Source: Ruminococcus gauvreauii (GTDB lineage Bacteria; Bacillota; Clostridia; Lachnospirales; Lachnospiraceae). From it: a DNA stretch of 64,000 nucleotides. Shown in pieces: positions 55,860 through 64,000 of the stretch. Made by a program: the position numbers and the translations under genes. The stretch spans positions 2,542,001-2,606,000 of the forward strand of contig NZ_CP102290.1 in NCBI RefSeq assembly GCF_025151995.1, read 5' to 3'. How positions within the stretch are numbered: position 1 is the first letter of the stretch; each line of letters starts with the position of its first letter. The notes under the pieces were generated by a model. It searched no databases, was not told the DNA's origin, and was given only the letters and a program-made list of their open reading frames with translations.

Positions 55860-56709
55860 GGAGAGTTTCCATGGGGGAGGTCAGGTATTTGTCACGGTGC
55901 CACACTGCCAGCAGTTCATTGCGCAGAGGAAGACCGGCGACGGACAGCCGGACAAGTTCTCCCTGCCTGATCGCCTGCTCTACGAGGAGGTCCGGAAGTA
56001 CGGTGATGCCAAGACCGGCTTTTGCGGCTTCGATCAGCGCCAGGGAATTGACGCTGGTCCACGCAGGCCGCGCAGTATGTCCGGCCAGGAGAAGCATACT
56101 GTCAAGCGCATCACGGATCGCACTTCCTTTTTCACGCAGCAGCAGGCTTGCACTGCAAAATGATTCCAGGTCCATAGGGACAGCAGGGGATGAGTGCCCG
56201 GGGGCACATACAGCATTCAGCGAATATTCTGCAAATGGTCTGCAGGAGAAACATCCCTGGGGATGAGAGCCTTCGATCAGTGCCAGATCGGCTTTTCCAA
56301 GGCGCAGGATCTCCATTGCGCTGGCAGCGCTTACGACTTCCACTGAGACTTCGGCATCGGGCCGCTGTGCCTGAAAGGTTTTCAGAAGCGGCGGCAGCCA
56401 GAAGGCGGCGATCGTGATGCTGGAGACGATATGTACAGGGGCTTCGGATTCCAGACGGTCCATGCGGTCCTCCAGTGATTCACAGGCGGACAGGATGGGA
56501 ACCACATCTTCAAGCAGAAGACGGCCGCTCCTGGTGAGCTGCACGCATTTGCCCAGCCTGTCAAACAGGACCGTGCCTGTGCGTGCTTCAAGCTCACGGA
56601 TGGCCAGGGAGACAGCCGGCTGTGTGATATACAGCCGGCCGGCTGCCTTCGTAAAATTACCGGTTTCCGCAACGGTTTTAAATATCATAAAATGCCGGAG
56701 AGACATCAT
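55834..56709 (-). CDS. LysR family transcriptional regulator
   Basis: A 291-residue regulator. The helix-turn-helix is FKTVAETGNFTKAAGRLYIT with QPAVSLAIRELE following; the substrate domain spans residues ~90-290. The start at 56709 has AAGGAGG about 11 nt upstream. It is divergent from a split chromate-type transporter, and the A/T-rich stretch between them (56745-56780) is where LysR sites would be expected. The inducer is unknown. Confidence 0.92.
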   Translation of the reverse strand: MMSLRHFMIFKTVAETGNFTKAAGRLYITQPAVSLAIRELEARTGTVLFDRLGKCVQLTRSGRLLLEDVVPILSACESLEDRMDRLESEAPVHIVSSITIAAFWLPPLLKTFQAQRPDAEVSVEVVSAASAMEILRLGKADLALIEGSHPQGCFSCRPFAEYSLNAVCAPGHSSPAVPMDLESFCSASLLLREKGSAIRDALDSMLLLAGHTARPAWTSVNSLALIEAAKAGLGITVLPDLLVEQAIRQGELVRLSVAGLPLRNELLAVWHRDKYLTSPMETLLTLLCGGQ

Positions 56710-56831
56710 GGCAGAATCCGCCTCCTTTTTCATAAAAAAAACTTATGGTTATGATAAAATAATATCGTTTTTCATATGGGATTGCAAGTGCTATAATGAA
56801 AAGCAATGAAAGGGAAGCGGGGATAAAAGGA

Positions 56832-57389
56832 ATGCGGGGAAAAATTAAATTGTGGATGTGGCTTTCGGGGATCAATCTGTTTATCAGTGCATTCACGTTC
56901 GGAGGCGGTTATGTGGTCGTTCCGATGATTCGAAAATACTTTGTTTTTCAGAAGAAACTGTTCAGCGAAGAGGAACTGATGAATATGGCGGCGATCGCCC
57001 AGTCCTCGCCGGGGGCCATCGCTGTGAATCTGTCTGTGCTGGCCGGATACCGTGCGGCCGGTGTGCCCGGAATCGTAATCAGCGGAATCTCGGCGGTGAT
57101 ACCCCCGCTGGTCATCTTGTCAGTAATCTCTGCATGGTATGCGGCATTTGCGGCAAATACCCTGATTGCAGCAGTCTTAAAAGGAATGCAGGCAGGGGTC
57201 GCCGCACTGATCGTAGATTTTGTGGCAGATATGACGGCTATGGTTCTGAAAGAAAACTCGCTGCTGCTGACTGTTATGATGCCTGCGTCATTTGCCGCAT
57301 GCTTTATTTTTAAGATCAACGTCGCCTTGATCCTGGTTGTCTGCTGCTGCCTGTGTGCGGCGCAGGTTCGGTTCAGAAAGGAGCGGTGA
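56832..57389 (+). CDS. Chromate transporter family protein, first half
   Basis: A 185-residue membrane protein of the CHR family, short-chain type. It has the motifs FTFGGGYVVVPMI and AAIAQSSPGAIAVNLSVLAG. Two short-chain subunits usually act together. A TATAAT at 56792-56797 overlaps the in-frame ATG at 56796, so the later ATG at 56832 is preferred. In Clostridia the physiological anion need not be chromate. Confidence 0.88.
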   Translation: MRGKIKLWMWLSGINLFISAFTFGGGYVVVPMIRKYFVFQKKLFSEEELMNMAAIAQSSPGAIAVNLSVLAGYRAAGVPGIVISGISAVIPPLVILSVISAWYAAFAANTLIAAVLKGMQAGVAALIVDFVADMTAMVLKENSLLLTVMMPASFAACFIFKINVALILVVCCCLCAAQVRFRKER

Positions 57390-57390
57390 T

Positions 57391-57942
57391 ATGAGCGCAT
57401 GGCAGCTTTTTATCGCATTTTTTCAGATTGGACTGTTCAGTATAGGGGGAGGATATGCGGTTATCCCGTTGATTCAGGAGCAGGTGGTTGCAAGTCATGC
57501 ATGGGTGTCTCAGCAGACATTTGCGGATATCATTACCATTTCTCAGATGACGCCGGGACCGCTGGCGGTTAACACGTCAACCTTTATCGGATTGCAGGTG
57601 GCAGGGATACCGGGGGCAATGCTGGCGACTCTCGGCTGTGTTATCTCCGGAGTTGTGATTTCTTCCGCATTATACGGATTTCTGAAGAAACACCAGAAAT
57701 CCGTATATGTACTGGAGATTTTTAAGGGGCTGAAAGCAGCTTCATCAGGCCTTATCGCATCGGCCGCGGTTACAATACTGATGGTGGCATTTACAGGAGA
57801 TGCACAGTGGATGAACGGGAGCAGTGTTGACTGGATGGCTGTGGCAGTCTTTCTGGCGTCTCTTTTCTGTCTGAAAAAATGGAAACTGAATCCGATCAAA
57901 GTGATCGTGGTGACCGGCATCCTCGGAGGTATCATCGGGTAA
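57391..57942 (+). CDS. Chromate transporter family protein, second half
   Basis: A 183-residue partner with FSIGGGYAVIPLI and ITISQMTPGPLAVNTSTFIG. AAAGGAGCG precedes the ATG, which is only 1 nt after the stop of the first subunit. The two motifs correspond position for position with those of the neighbour, supporting an inverted heterodimer. It converges with the TIGR04076 gene, 8 nt away. Confidence 0.88.
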   Translation: MSAWQLFIAFFQIGLFSIGGGYAVIPLIQEQVVASHAWVSQQTFADIITISQMTPGPLAVNTSTFIGLQVAGIPGAMLATLGCVISGVVISSALYGFLKKHQKSVYVLEIFKGLKAASSGLIASAAVTILMVAFTGDAQWMNGSSVDWMAVAVFLASLFCLKKWKLNPIKVIVVTGILGGIIG

Positions 57943-57950
57943 GGATATGA

Positions 57951-58295
57951 TCAGCGCACAGGGGCATAATCGATCACAGATTCTTCGTCGGTAGCTTCCA
58001 GTTTGAAGATTACGGGCCGCAGGCCGTCATTGCAGCTGCAGATGGCGACGCCCGGTTTTCTGATCCAGTCTCCGTAGTAGAACAGTTCCGTCTTCAGACC
58101 GTGTGACAGAGCAAATACGTATTGATAGATTGCTTTCCATGCCTCATCGCAGAGACCATCGGGTTTGGCGTAATCAGCGAAAAACACCTGACCTTCTTTA
58201 AGCATCGGACAGGCGGTCAGGCCTTCGATGCCGTATTCTGCGGCTAATTCTTGGTCCAGGGTGGTTTTTAGTACTGTGATTCTTACTTTTTTCAT
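57951..58295 (-). CDS. TIGR04076 family protein
   Basis: A 114-residue cytosolic protein of the TIGR04076 family, recognised from MKKVRITVLK, CPMLKEGQVF, the CDEAWKAIYQYVFALSHG segment and the conserved CSCNDGLRPVIFKLEA. The cysteines suggest metal or redox chemistry, but no function is established. GAAAGGAG precedes the ATG. It is divergent from a Crp/Fnr regulator, which may control it. Confidence 0.88.
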   Translation of the reverse strand: MKKVRITVLKTTLDQELAAEYGIEGLTACPMLKEGQVFFADYAKPDGLCDEAWKAIYQYVFALSHGLKTELFYYGDWIRKPGVAICSCNDGLRPVIFKLEATDEESVIDYAPVR

Positions 58296-58405
58296 TGTTT
58301 TTAACTCCTTTCAGGTGTGGATATCTTCTTTGTTATCCCATAAAACTGTGATAAAATAAGGACGTTACAGTTACTGATCAGCCAGCCGAAGGAAGGGAAT
58401 TTGCC

Positions 58406-59083
58406 ATGCTCACACCGCGCTATTTTTTCACAGACGATTTCAGCCGGTTTTATGAATATTTCTGTTCGCAGCCGCACCGGAAACGGGCAGTCACAAAAGG
58501 AGAGTATCTATGGGAACCGGAACGGCCATTTGAGAAAGTTCATTATATTCTTTCCGGCATTGCACATAATTATCTGGAACACGAAAACGGTCATCGAAAG
58601 ATCATATCGTTTCACAGCAGGGGAACAGTATTTCCGGGATACCATCAGCAAAATTTTAAGATTGAGGGGGCCCTTATCACGAAAGCAATTTCAGATATGC
58701 AGGTGCTGGAGTTTTCAAAGGCGGAATTTGGCATTATGTTTGAAAACAATCTGCAGCTGAGCGCGGCAGTGGTGGAGTGGTATTCGTCTTATGTAAATTT
58801 ATTGCTCTATGAAGCTGCTCACCAGGAATACAATCATTCGTTCATCAAGCTGTGCAATCTGCTGTTTCTGTTTACACAAAATGTATCTGAAGGCCAGGCG
58901 CTCACCATACAGCTGACACAGGATGAGATAGCGGACATTCTGGCAGTCAATCGTGTGAATCTGGCCAGACACTTTGCGCGGCTCAGAAATGAACATATCA
59001 TCGCCACACACCGGAAACGGATCGAGATCGTCGATTTGCCGGCGCTGGCAGATTATTGTTCGGAGGAAACACTTCCATGCTGA
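58406..59083 (+). CDS. Crp/Fnr family transcriptional regulator
   Basis: A 225-residue regulator. The N-terminal cNMP-like jelly roll spans residues ~20-125; a helix-turn-helix follows at ~170-205 (LTQDEIADILAVNRVNLARHF). It lacks the four-cysteine iron-sulfur motif of FNR. GAAGGAAGGG is upstream of the ATG. The ligand is unknown. It is adjacent to and divergent from the TIGR04076 gene. Confidence 0.88.
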   Translation: MLTPRYFFTDDFSRFYEYFCSQPHRKRAVTKGEYLWEPERPFEKVHYILSGIAHNYLEHENGHRKIISFHSRGTVFPGYHQQNFKIEGALITKAISDMQVLEFSKAEFGIMFENNLQLSAAVVEWYSSYVNLLLYEAAHQEYNHSFIKLCNLLFLFTQNVSEGQALTIQLTQDEIADILAVNRVNLARHFARLRNEHIIATHRKRIEIVDLPALADYCSEETLPC

Positions 59084-59183
59084 TGTGATCGCGGGATACG
59101 GTTATATTTTATGATGAGAGTGATGCTATGTCTGTAATAAATGCTACATTTCCGTTTTTGTTTTTGCAATGAACAGCAGGGTC

Positions 59184-60227
59184 CTACAGATTCTGTGAAC
59201 AGATAATAGAAATCTGATTTACCGTGTCCTGATGTGTAATGATCTTATCCTTGTGAAGGTAATCACGCAGGTAGATAAGCGGCAGATAGCCCTGCTGGAA
59301 CAGATCCTGAGAGATGGAAAAGTCAATCTCACCGTTTTGCAGCAGAGAACGTGTGCGCTCGGAGATATCATGGCAGATCACTCTTGTCTTCCCTGTGCAG
59401 CCCGCCGTTTCCACGGCTTTGACACAGGCGGAGACGCTGCGGTTCGCCATATAGACGGCAGCGATAGCGCCGTTATCCTCGAAGGCCTGCAGAATCTTTT
59501 TATAAGTGATCTGATAGTCGTTGTAAGTTTCGATGACTTCAATCTGCTCCTCTGAAAAGCCAATCTCTTCCATGCGGTCACAGAACCCCTGAAGCCGGGT
59601 GCGGTGTCCGTCGAACTCCAGATTTCCTACGGCGGCAAGTATCTTACCCGTCTGAGGAATACATTTCCCCATCAGTTCAGCGGCGATGCGGCCGCTTTTT
59701 TTGTAGTCCTGTCCCACGAAGCAGAGACGCCGGCTGTCGGGAAGATCTGAATTAAATGTGATCACCGGGATGCCATGTTCGTCAAGCTGAGCGATCCTGT
59801 CCTTGATAGAGGGATCATTGACGGTACACAAAGCGATGCCCTGTACATTCTGACGGATCAGGTTCTCAAGTTTTTCCAGGTTTTCTTCCGGAATGTCAGT
59901 CTGACATTCCTCGACTACGATTTTTACATTAAAATCAGACAGCTCCGACTGCGCCGCTTCAATGCCGTCGGAGACTTCCCATTTAAAATGCCCGGACCAG
60001 TTGGGCAGAAGTACGCCGATCTTAAGAGGCGTAAAATTCTGATTCAGCAGCGTCTTCTGATAGGCGTTTCGGGGAGAGAGATATCCGGTACTCTGGATGG
60101 CGTCCATGACCCTTTCATAGACTTCCGGACTGACATGGGCGCGGTTGTTCAGCACACGGTCTACCGTACCGCGTGAGACCCCCGCCATATCAGCCACCAT
60201 CTGGATGGTAGGTTTTTTATTCAGCAT
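59184..60227 (-). CDS. LacI family transcriptional regulator
   Basis: A 347-residue repressor. The helix-turn-helix is TIQMVADMAGVSRGTVDRVL at the N-terminus, followed by a periplasmic-binding-protein-like sugar domain (KIGVLLPNWSGHFKWEV, ITFNSDLPDSRRLCFVGQD). The ATG at 60227 is the usual LacI start (MLNKKPTIQ) and has a weak AGGGA site. A palindrome in its leader (60278-60295) and one at the iolG-like promoter (60510-60521) predict control of both genes. Confidence 0.92.
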   Translation of the reverse strand: MLNKKPTIQMVADMAGVSRGTVDRVLNNRAHVSPEVYERVMDAIQSTGYLSPRNAYQKTLLNQNFTPLKIGVLLPNWSGHFKWEVSDGIEAAQSELSDFNVKIVVEECQTDIPEENLEKLENLIRQNVQGIALCTVNDPSIKDRIAQLDEHGIPVITFNSDLPDSRRLCFVGQDYKKSGRIAAELMGKCIPQTGKILAAVGNLEFDGHRTRLQGFCDRMEEIGFSEEQIEVIETYNDYQITYKKILQAFEDNGAIAAVYMANRSVSACVKAVETAGCTGKTRVICHDISERTRSLLQNGEIDFSISQDLFQQGYLPLIYLRDYLHKDKIITHQDTVNQISIICSQNL

Positions 60228-60277
60228 AATGTGAAGATCCCTTTCATAAATGGGGCGCCTAGGCAGCGCATAGATGG

Positions 60278-60295
60278 CGTGTGCAAAGGCACACG
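60278..60295. promoter_or_regulatory. Candidate LacI operator upstream of its own gene
   Basis: A perfect inverted repeat CGTGTGC-AAAG-GCACACG. The core GTGCAAAGGCAC matches the site at 60510-60521 with one difference. Confidence 0.6.
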
Positions 60296-60475
60296 ACAAA
60301 CAACAAAACAAACAATTTGAGTATAGTTGGATTTTAACACGTGCACAGCGTAGTTGTAAATAGTACTTTCGGTATTTTTACTAACTGGAGTACCGTGAAA
60401 CCCGCGTAAAATAAGGATTTCCCAAAATCAACATATGCAAAATCAACAAAATATCTGATAAAAAAATAACGCTTA

Positions 60476-60504
60476 TTGACATTCTACGGACCAGCGAATA
60501 TAAT
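60476..60504 (+). promoter_or_regulatory. Consensus promoter of the iolG-like operon
   Basis: Perfect TTGACA (60476-60481), 17-bp spacer and perfect TATAAT (60499-60504), which implies strong expression unless repressed. Confidence 0.85.
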
Positions 60505-60509
60505 TGAAA

Positions 60510-60521
60510 GTGCAAAAGCAC
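60510..60521. promoter_or_regulatory. Candidate LacI operator at the iolG-like promoter
   Basis: GTGCAAAAGCAC, a palindrome at the predicted transcription start, with another AAAAGCAC half-site at 60531-60538. Confidence 0.6.
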
Positions 60522-60601
60522 AAATGTTACAAAAGCACAAATAATAAAAACTAGAAATGAAAATTGTTACTGAAAATTAAGGATGATCGGGAGGATTTGC
60601 C

Positions 60602-61612
60602 ATGAAAGCAGGAATTATCGGAGCGGGAAGAATCGGTAAGGTACATGCAAAGAATATTGCAATGTTTGTACCGGAGGTTGAGATCAAGACGGTTGCTGAT
60701 CCATTTATGAATGATGAGACAGAGAAATACCTGAAGACAACCTGCAGAGTTCAAAATGTGACAAAAGATGCGGAAGACATCTTAAACGACAGGGAAATCG
60801 AGGCTGTGCTGATCTGTTCATCAACAGACACACATTCCAAATACATAATAGAAGCGGCGAAAGCCGGAAAACATATCTTCTGTGAAAAGCCGGTTGATTA
60901 TGATCTGGCAAAGGTACACGAGGCAATTGACACGGCGAAAGAAGCCGGCGTGAAGCTGCAGATCGGATTCTGCCGCCGCTTTGACCATAACCACAGAGGC
61001 GTGTATGACATGGTTCGGGCAGGAAAAGCAGGAGATGTACAGATGATCAGGATCAGCTCCAGAGATCCGGAGCCGCCGTCGATCGACTATGTGAAAGTAT
61101 CCGGCGGAATCTTCTACGATATGATGATCCATGATTTTGATATGGCGCGTTTCCTGGCAGGCGCAGAGGTTACAGAGGTTATGGCGGCAGGTTCCGTGAT
61201 GATCGATCCGGCGATCGGGGAGGCGGGAGATGTTGACACAGCAGTCGTAATGCTGAAATTTGAAAATGGTATCATCGCGACTATTGACAACAGCCGGAAA
61301 GCCGTTTATGGTTATGATCAGAGGGTGGAAGTATTCGGATCAAAAGGCTGTGTGCGCAATGAAAATGATGTGCCGAATACCGTGATATTATCGGATGAGT
61401 GCCGAACCAGCTATGAGAATACTTACAAGATCATGTGGGACCGTTACACAGGAGCGTTTGTTTCCGAGATCCAGGCTTTTGTGGATGCGATCGTAAATGA
61501 TAAAGAAACCCCTGTAACCGGCATCGACGGCTTATATCCGGTTCTGATGGCGGCGGCAGCAACCAAATCCCTGAAAGAGGGAAGACCAGTTAAAATTTCG
61601 GAGGTAGAATAA
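60602..61612 (+). CDS. iolG: Gfo/Idh/MocA oxidoreductase, inositol 2-dehydrogenase-like
   Basis: A 336-residue NAD-dependent dehydrogenase. The Rossmann loop is GIIGAGRIGKVHA (4-16), the catalytic lysine is in CEKPVDYD (near residue 98), and the C-terminal domain has MMIHDFDMARFL with the Asp/His pair of IolG. It is followed 1 nt later by a TIM-barrel isomerase and is behind a LacI-controlled promoter. The best guess is inositol or a related polyol as substrate; another sugar cannot be excluded. Confidence 0.8.
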   Translation: MKAGIIGAGRIGKVHAKNIAMFVPEVEIKTVADPFMNDETEKYLKTTCRVQNVTKDAEDILNDREIEAVLICSSTDTHSKYIIEAAKAGKHIFCEKPVDYDLAKVHEAIDTAKEAGVKLQIGFCRRFDHNHRGVYDMVRAGKAGDVQMIRISSRDPEPPSIDYVKVSGGIFYDMMIHDFDMARFLAGAEVTEVMAAGSVMIDPAIGEAGDVDTAVVMLKFENGIIATIDNSRKAVYGYDQRVEVFGSKGCVRNENDVPNTVILSDECRTSYENTYKIMWDRYTGAFVSEIQAFVDAIVNDKETPVTGIDGLYPVLMAAAATKSLKEGRPVKISEVE

Positions 61613-61613
61613 A

Positions 61614-62402
61614 ATGGGTGTAAGAAAATGTGCATGTATTGATACGTTGTATACGGAACTTCCGTGGGAAGAGAGATTTCAGGCAGCGAAAAATGACGGA
61701 TTCGAAGCGGTAGAGTTCTGGGACTGGCGAATCCGTGACCTGGAAGCGACCAGAAAGGCAGCCGAGGCAGCCGGCATCATGATCAGCGGATTCAACGGAG
61801 ATGCGGATTACTCTCTGGTAGACCCGACGCATAAAGAAAAATATATTGACTATCTGAGACAGTCGATTCAGGCAGCGAAGACCGTTGGCGCCAAAAGCGT
61901 AACGATCCATTCCAACGCACTGGGCGACGGTGGTATCGTAGTGAACCACTACGATGATCTGTCTGACACAGTGAAGCTCTGCTCCATGTATGACATGCTG
62001 CTGGCATGTGCGAAAATCGCAGAGGAGGAAGAGATCAACCTGAATCTGGAAGCTCTGAACATTACAACAGACCATGTTGGAAACTTTCTGAAATACACAC
62101 AGATGGGCGCTGAGATGTGCCGCCTGATTGGTTCTCCGAGACTGAAACTTCTGTACGATGTATACCATATGCAGATCAATGAAGGCTGCATCTGTGATAC
62201 CATCACTAATTATGGCGATCAGTTCGGTCATATCCATGTGGCGGATGCACCGGGACGTCATGAGCCGGGAACAGGCGAGATCAATTACAAAAAAGTACTG
62301 AGACACCTGGAAGCATGTGGCTATCAGGGACTGGTGGGATATGAATTATTCCCGCTGACCGATACAAAGACAGCAGTAAAAGCAATCATGGAAGAATGCT
62401 GA
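61614..62402 (+). CDS. Hydroxypyruvate isomerase-like TIM-barrel protein
   Basis: A 262-residue sugar phosphate isomerase/epimerase-fold protein. The metal-binding residues are expected in VTIHSNALG, LNLEALN (Glu), LLYDVYHMQINEG (Asp, His) and HIHVADAPGRHEPG (His), with Glu at VGYELFP. These match the Hyi/IolE-like group. Cotranscribed with the iolG-like gene, it probably isomerises its product. Substrate is unproven. Confidence 0.82.
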   Translation: MGVRKCACIDTLYTELPWEERFQAAKNDGFEAVEFWDWRIRDLEATRKAAEAAGIMISGFNGDADYSLVDPTHKEKYIDYLRQSIQAAKTVGAKSVTIHSNALGDGGIVVNHYDDLSDTVKLCSMYDMLLACAKIAEEEEINLNLEALNITTDHVGNFLKYTQMGAEMCRLIGSPRLKLLYDVYHMQINEGCICDTITNYGDQFGHIHVADAPGRHEPGTGEINYKKVLRHLEACGYQGLVGYELFPLTDTKTAVKAIMEEC

Positions 62403-62428
62403 TAAAAAACTCAATCCTGTATACATAA

Positions 62429-62490
62429 AAAGCTCCTCCTGCAGCGGAACGTTGGGAAACCGACATCCGGGCAGGGGGAGTTTCTTTTGT
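62429..62490 (+). terminator. Terminator of the iolG-like operon
   Basis: A long hairpin pairing GCTCCTCCTGC (62432-62442) with GCAGGGGGAG (62471-62480), with internal pairing in the loop, then TTTCTTTTGT. Confidence 0.65.
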
Positions 62491-62746
62491 AAAAAAAGGA
62501 GGGCCGGGGTATAAACCCCGGCAGGTATGAAAAAGAAACTATATGATAAAAGTAAAATGATTTTTACTGTTATAAACAGTATAGCTGAAAAATGTGTGCA
62601 GAGTGTGACAGAGAAATAAATGATTTCTGAAGAGATTTTGAAGAAAAAAGAAAAAAACCGGTATGATATATGATACAATGAACACTGTGTGAACAATTAT
62701 TACAAACAGGAAAATGAATGAAGAAATTGCTGCAGGAGGAACCGAG
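62491..62746 (+). promoter_or_regulatory. Leader region of the DUF975 gene
   Basis: No gene. A palindrome ACTGTT-ATA-AACAGT is at 62566-62580. A likely promoter is TTGAAG (62638-62643), 18-bp spacer, TATGAT (62662-62667). The ribosome site AGGAGG is at about 62733-62738. Confidence 0.5.
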
Positions 62747-64000
62747 ATGTTAACCAGAAAGGATATGAAAAAAAGAGGGAGACATTCTTTAAAAAAACAC
62801 TATCTGATGTTTGTAGCCGTCTGTCTGATCGCCGGATTTTTAGGAGCGGAATTTACCAATTCCCTCAATATGATTCGGTCTTATTCGGCTGAAAACATAC
62901 AGATTTCCGGTCATGAGGACAGCGCCTCCACAGGCGCGCTGAGCGGAGGCCGGGGTATGTCGGATGTGCTGGATGAGATTCTGAGCGGCAGGGAAGAAGA
63001 GGGGAGAAAGCTGTCAGATGAACTCACCAGACAGCAGATCGAGCAGGCGGAAAAAGGGAATCCTGCGCTCGGCAGAAGCAGGGGTGTGCTGGCGCAGGCT
63101 GTTAACGCCGTCAGTTCCGGCTCGATTTTTGTCACGATCCTTTCAGCCCTGAATTCCGTGATTGGCTCTGAGAGCATTGCGGTCGCAATTTTGATCATAG
63201 CCAGTCTGCTGCTTTCATTTGGCGTATGGTTTTTCATAAACAATGTATATGCGGTCATTTCCAGACGAATTTTTCTGGAGGGACGGTGCTATGAGAAAGT
63301 TCCCGTACAGCGTTTTATGTTTTTGCTCCGGGTCAAAAAATGGCTCAGGGCGTCCTGGACGATGCTGGTCACCTATGTACTTTACACCCTTTGGTGTCTG
63401 ACGATCGCAGGCTGGGTTATAAAGCGGTATTCCTACTATCTGGTACCGTATATAGTCGCGGAGAATCCGGATATTCCCGCTCTTCGGGCAGTCACCCTAT
63501 CCAGAAAAATGATGAAGGGGCACAAGTGGGAGTGCTTTCTGTTCGAACTGTCGTTTATTGGATGGTATATTCTGGACCTCGTCTCCCTCGGGCTGTGCGG
63601 GATTTTGTATTCCAATCCATATAAAGTGGCTGCGTTCAGTGAATACTATACACAGCTGCGCAGTCAGGCGAAGGCGGCCGAAATAGAAGGAAGTACATAT
63701 TTAGACGATGTTTATCTGTTCGAGAAGCCGGATAAGAGCCTGCTGGAAGAAAAATATGCGGATGTGCTTGCGGTGATAAAGGAGCCGCCGGCGGAGATGG
63801 AAAAACTCGGCGGAATCCGGGGCTTTTTTGTCAATTATCTGGGCATTATACTGCTGAACACCAGAGAGGAAAAAGAATATGAAGAACATCAGGCACGTAA
63901 GATTCAATTCCATGCACTGACATATGCAGTGGAAGGAGTCGTATATCCGGGCAGGCTGTCACCCATTCCGGAGGCTATGAAGCGGACCAGGGTAGAAACA
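62747..64000 (+). CDS. DUF975 family membrane protein, partial at the window end
   Basis: The frame is open for 418 codons to the last base of the window, so the C-terminus is missing. After a basic N-terminus come one membrane helix (YLMFVAVCLIAGFLGAEF), a ~90-residue hydrophilic segment, then the DUF975 core: RRIFLEGRCYEKVPVQRFMF, WLTIAGW-like helices, LVPYIVAENPDI, LSRKMMKGHKWECF, LSFIGWYILD, and NPYKVAAFSEYYTQLR. The role of DUF975 is unknown. The ATG at 62747 has AGGAGG upstream. Confidence 0.85.
   Translation, partial: MLTRKDMKKRGRHSLKKHYLMFVAVCLIAGFLGAEFTNSLNMIRSYSAENIQISGHEDSASTGALSGGRGMSDVLDEILSGREEEGRKLSDELTRQQIEQAEKGNPALGRSRGVLAQAVNAVSSGSIFVTILSALNSVIGSESIAVAILIIASLLLSFGVWFFINNVYAVISRRIFLEGRCYEKVPVQRFMFLLRVKKWLRASWTMLVTYVLYTLWCLTIAGWVIKRYSYYLVPYIVAENPDIPALRAVTLSRKMMKGHKWECFLFELSFIGWYILDLVSLGLCGILYSNPYKVAAFSEYYTQLRSQAKAAEIEGSTYLDDVYLFEKPDKSLLEEKYADVLAVIKEPPAEMEKLGGIRGFFVNYLGIILLNTREEKEYEEHQARKIQFHALTYAVEGVVYPGRLSPIPEAMKRTRVET

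Overview
The window is a chromosomal segment of a low-to-medium GC Gram-positive anaerobe, almost certainly a member of the Lachnospiraceae (class Clostridia). The 16S rRNA has the clostridial cluster XIVa character. Supporting evidence is strong AGGAGG-type ribosome binding sites, many ATGA stop/start overlaps, a YtvI-type sporulation protein, HPr kinase, a LiaX/YvlB-like cluster and a DUF975 protein. I cannot name the genus from sequence alone. No prophage, transposase, plasmid gene or CRISPR array was seen.

Layout. 1-13.9 kb is housekeeping: the end of a ferredoxin-like gene, pyrG, a DUF1846 protein, ftsH-uvrC, hprK-glucokinase, a class A penicillin-binding protein, a YigZ protein and a cyclophilin. 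14.0-18.7 kb is a dense run with the t6A genes tsaE, tsaB and tsaD, plus rimI, a small CxxC protein, RNase Z and ispD. 18.8-25.4 kb is an RNA block: two tRNA-Ser genes, then 16S-5S-tRNA-Ile-tRNA-Ala-23S, then tRNA-Asn, tRNA-Glu and tRNA-Cys. The 5S gene lies between 16S and 23S and none is seen after 23S, which departs from the canonical order.

25.4-64 kb is accessory, regulatory and transport DNA. It holds a nitroreductase/HxlR pair, an ATC-hydrolase-like gene directly ahead of glutamine synthetase, an SDR/TetR/MATE locus, and a remnant of a surface protein. A PTS-EIIC-like membrane domain fused to an apparently intact EAL phosphodiesterase faces a double-winged-helix GntR regulator. Next come a MarR/flavodoxin pair and a LytTR/GHKL two-component system beside a BceAB-like ABC transporter with two unrecognised small genes. 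An MFS exporter, a three-gene DUF2089/LiaX-like module family and an ArsR-like regulator follow. A second two-component system sits upstream of its own ABC/FtsX transporter, then AraC, YtvI, a LysR-linked split chromate transporter, a TIGR04076/Crp pair, a LacI-controlled sugar or inositol dehydrogenase/isomerase operon, and the start of a DUF975 membrane protein.

How the genes work together. Many regulators are placed so their targets can be inferred from sequence: the LacI repressor with GTGC(A/G-rich)GCAC palindromes at a consensus promoter of the iolG-like operon, MarR with two tandem 18-bp palindromes over its own -10, TetR with TTGAA(C) palindromes at itself and the MATE gene, HxlR with a 6-3-6 palindrome in the divergent region, and an OmpR-type regulator with an 11-bp-spaced direct repeat before an ABC operon. 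The most unusual structures are the 16S-5S-23S order, the ~45-bp tandem copies of the tRNA-Ile 3' end inside the rRNA spacer, a duplicated 61-bp promoter-plus-hairpin element before hprK, a promoter-hairpin-terminator unit after glucokinase that looks like a ~60-nt small RNA, and the EIIC-EAL fusion.
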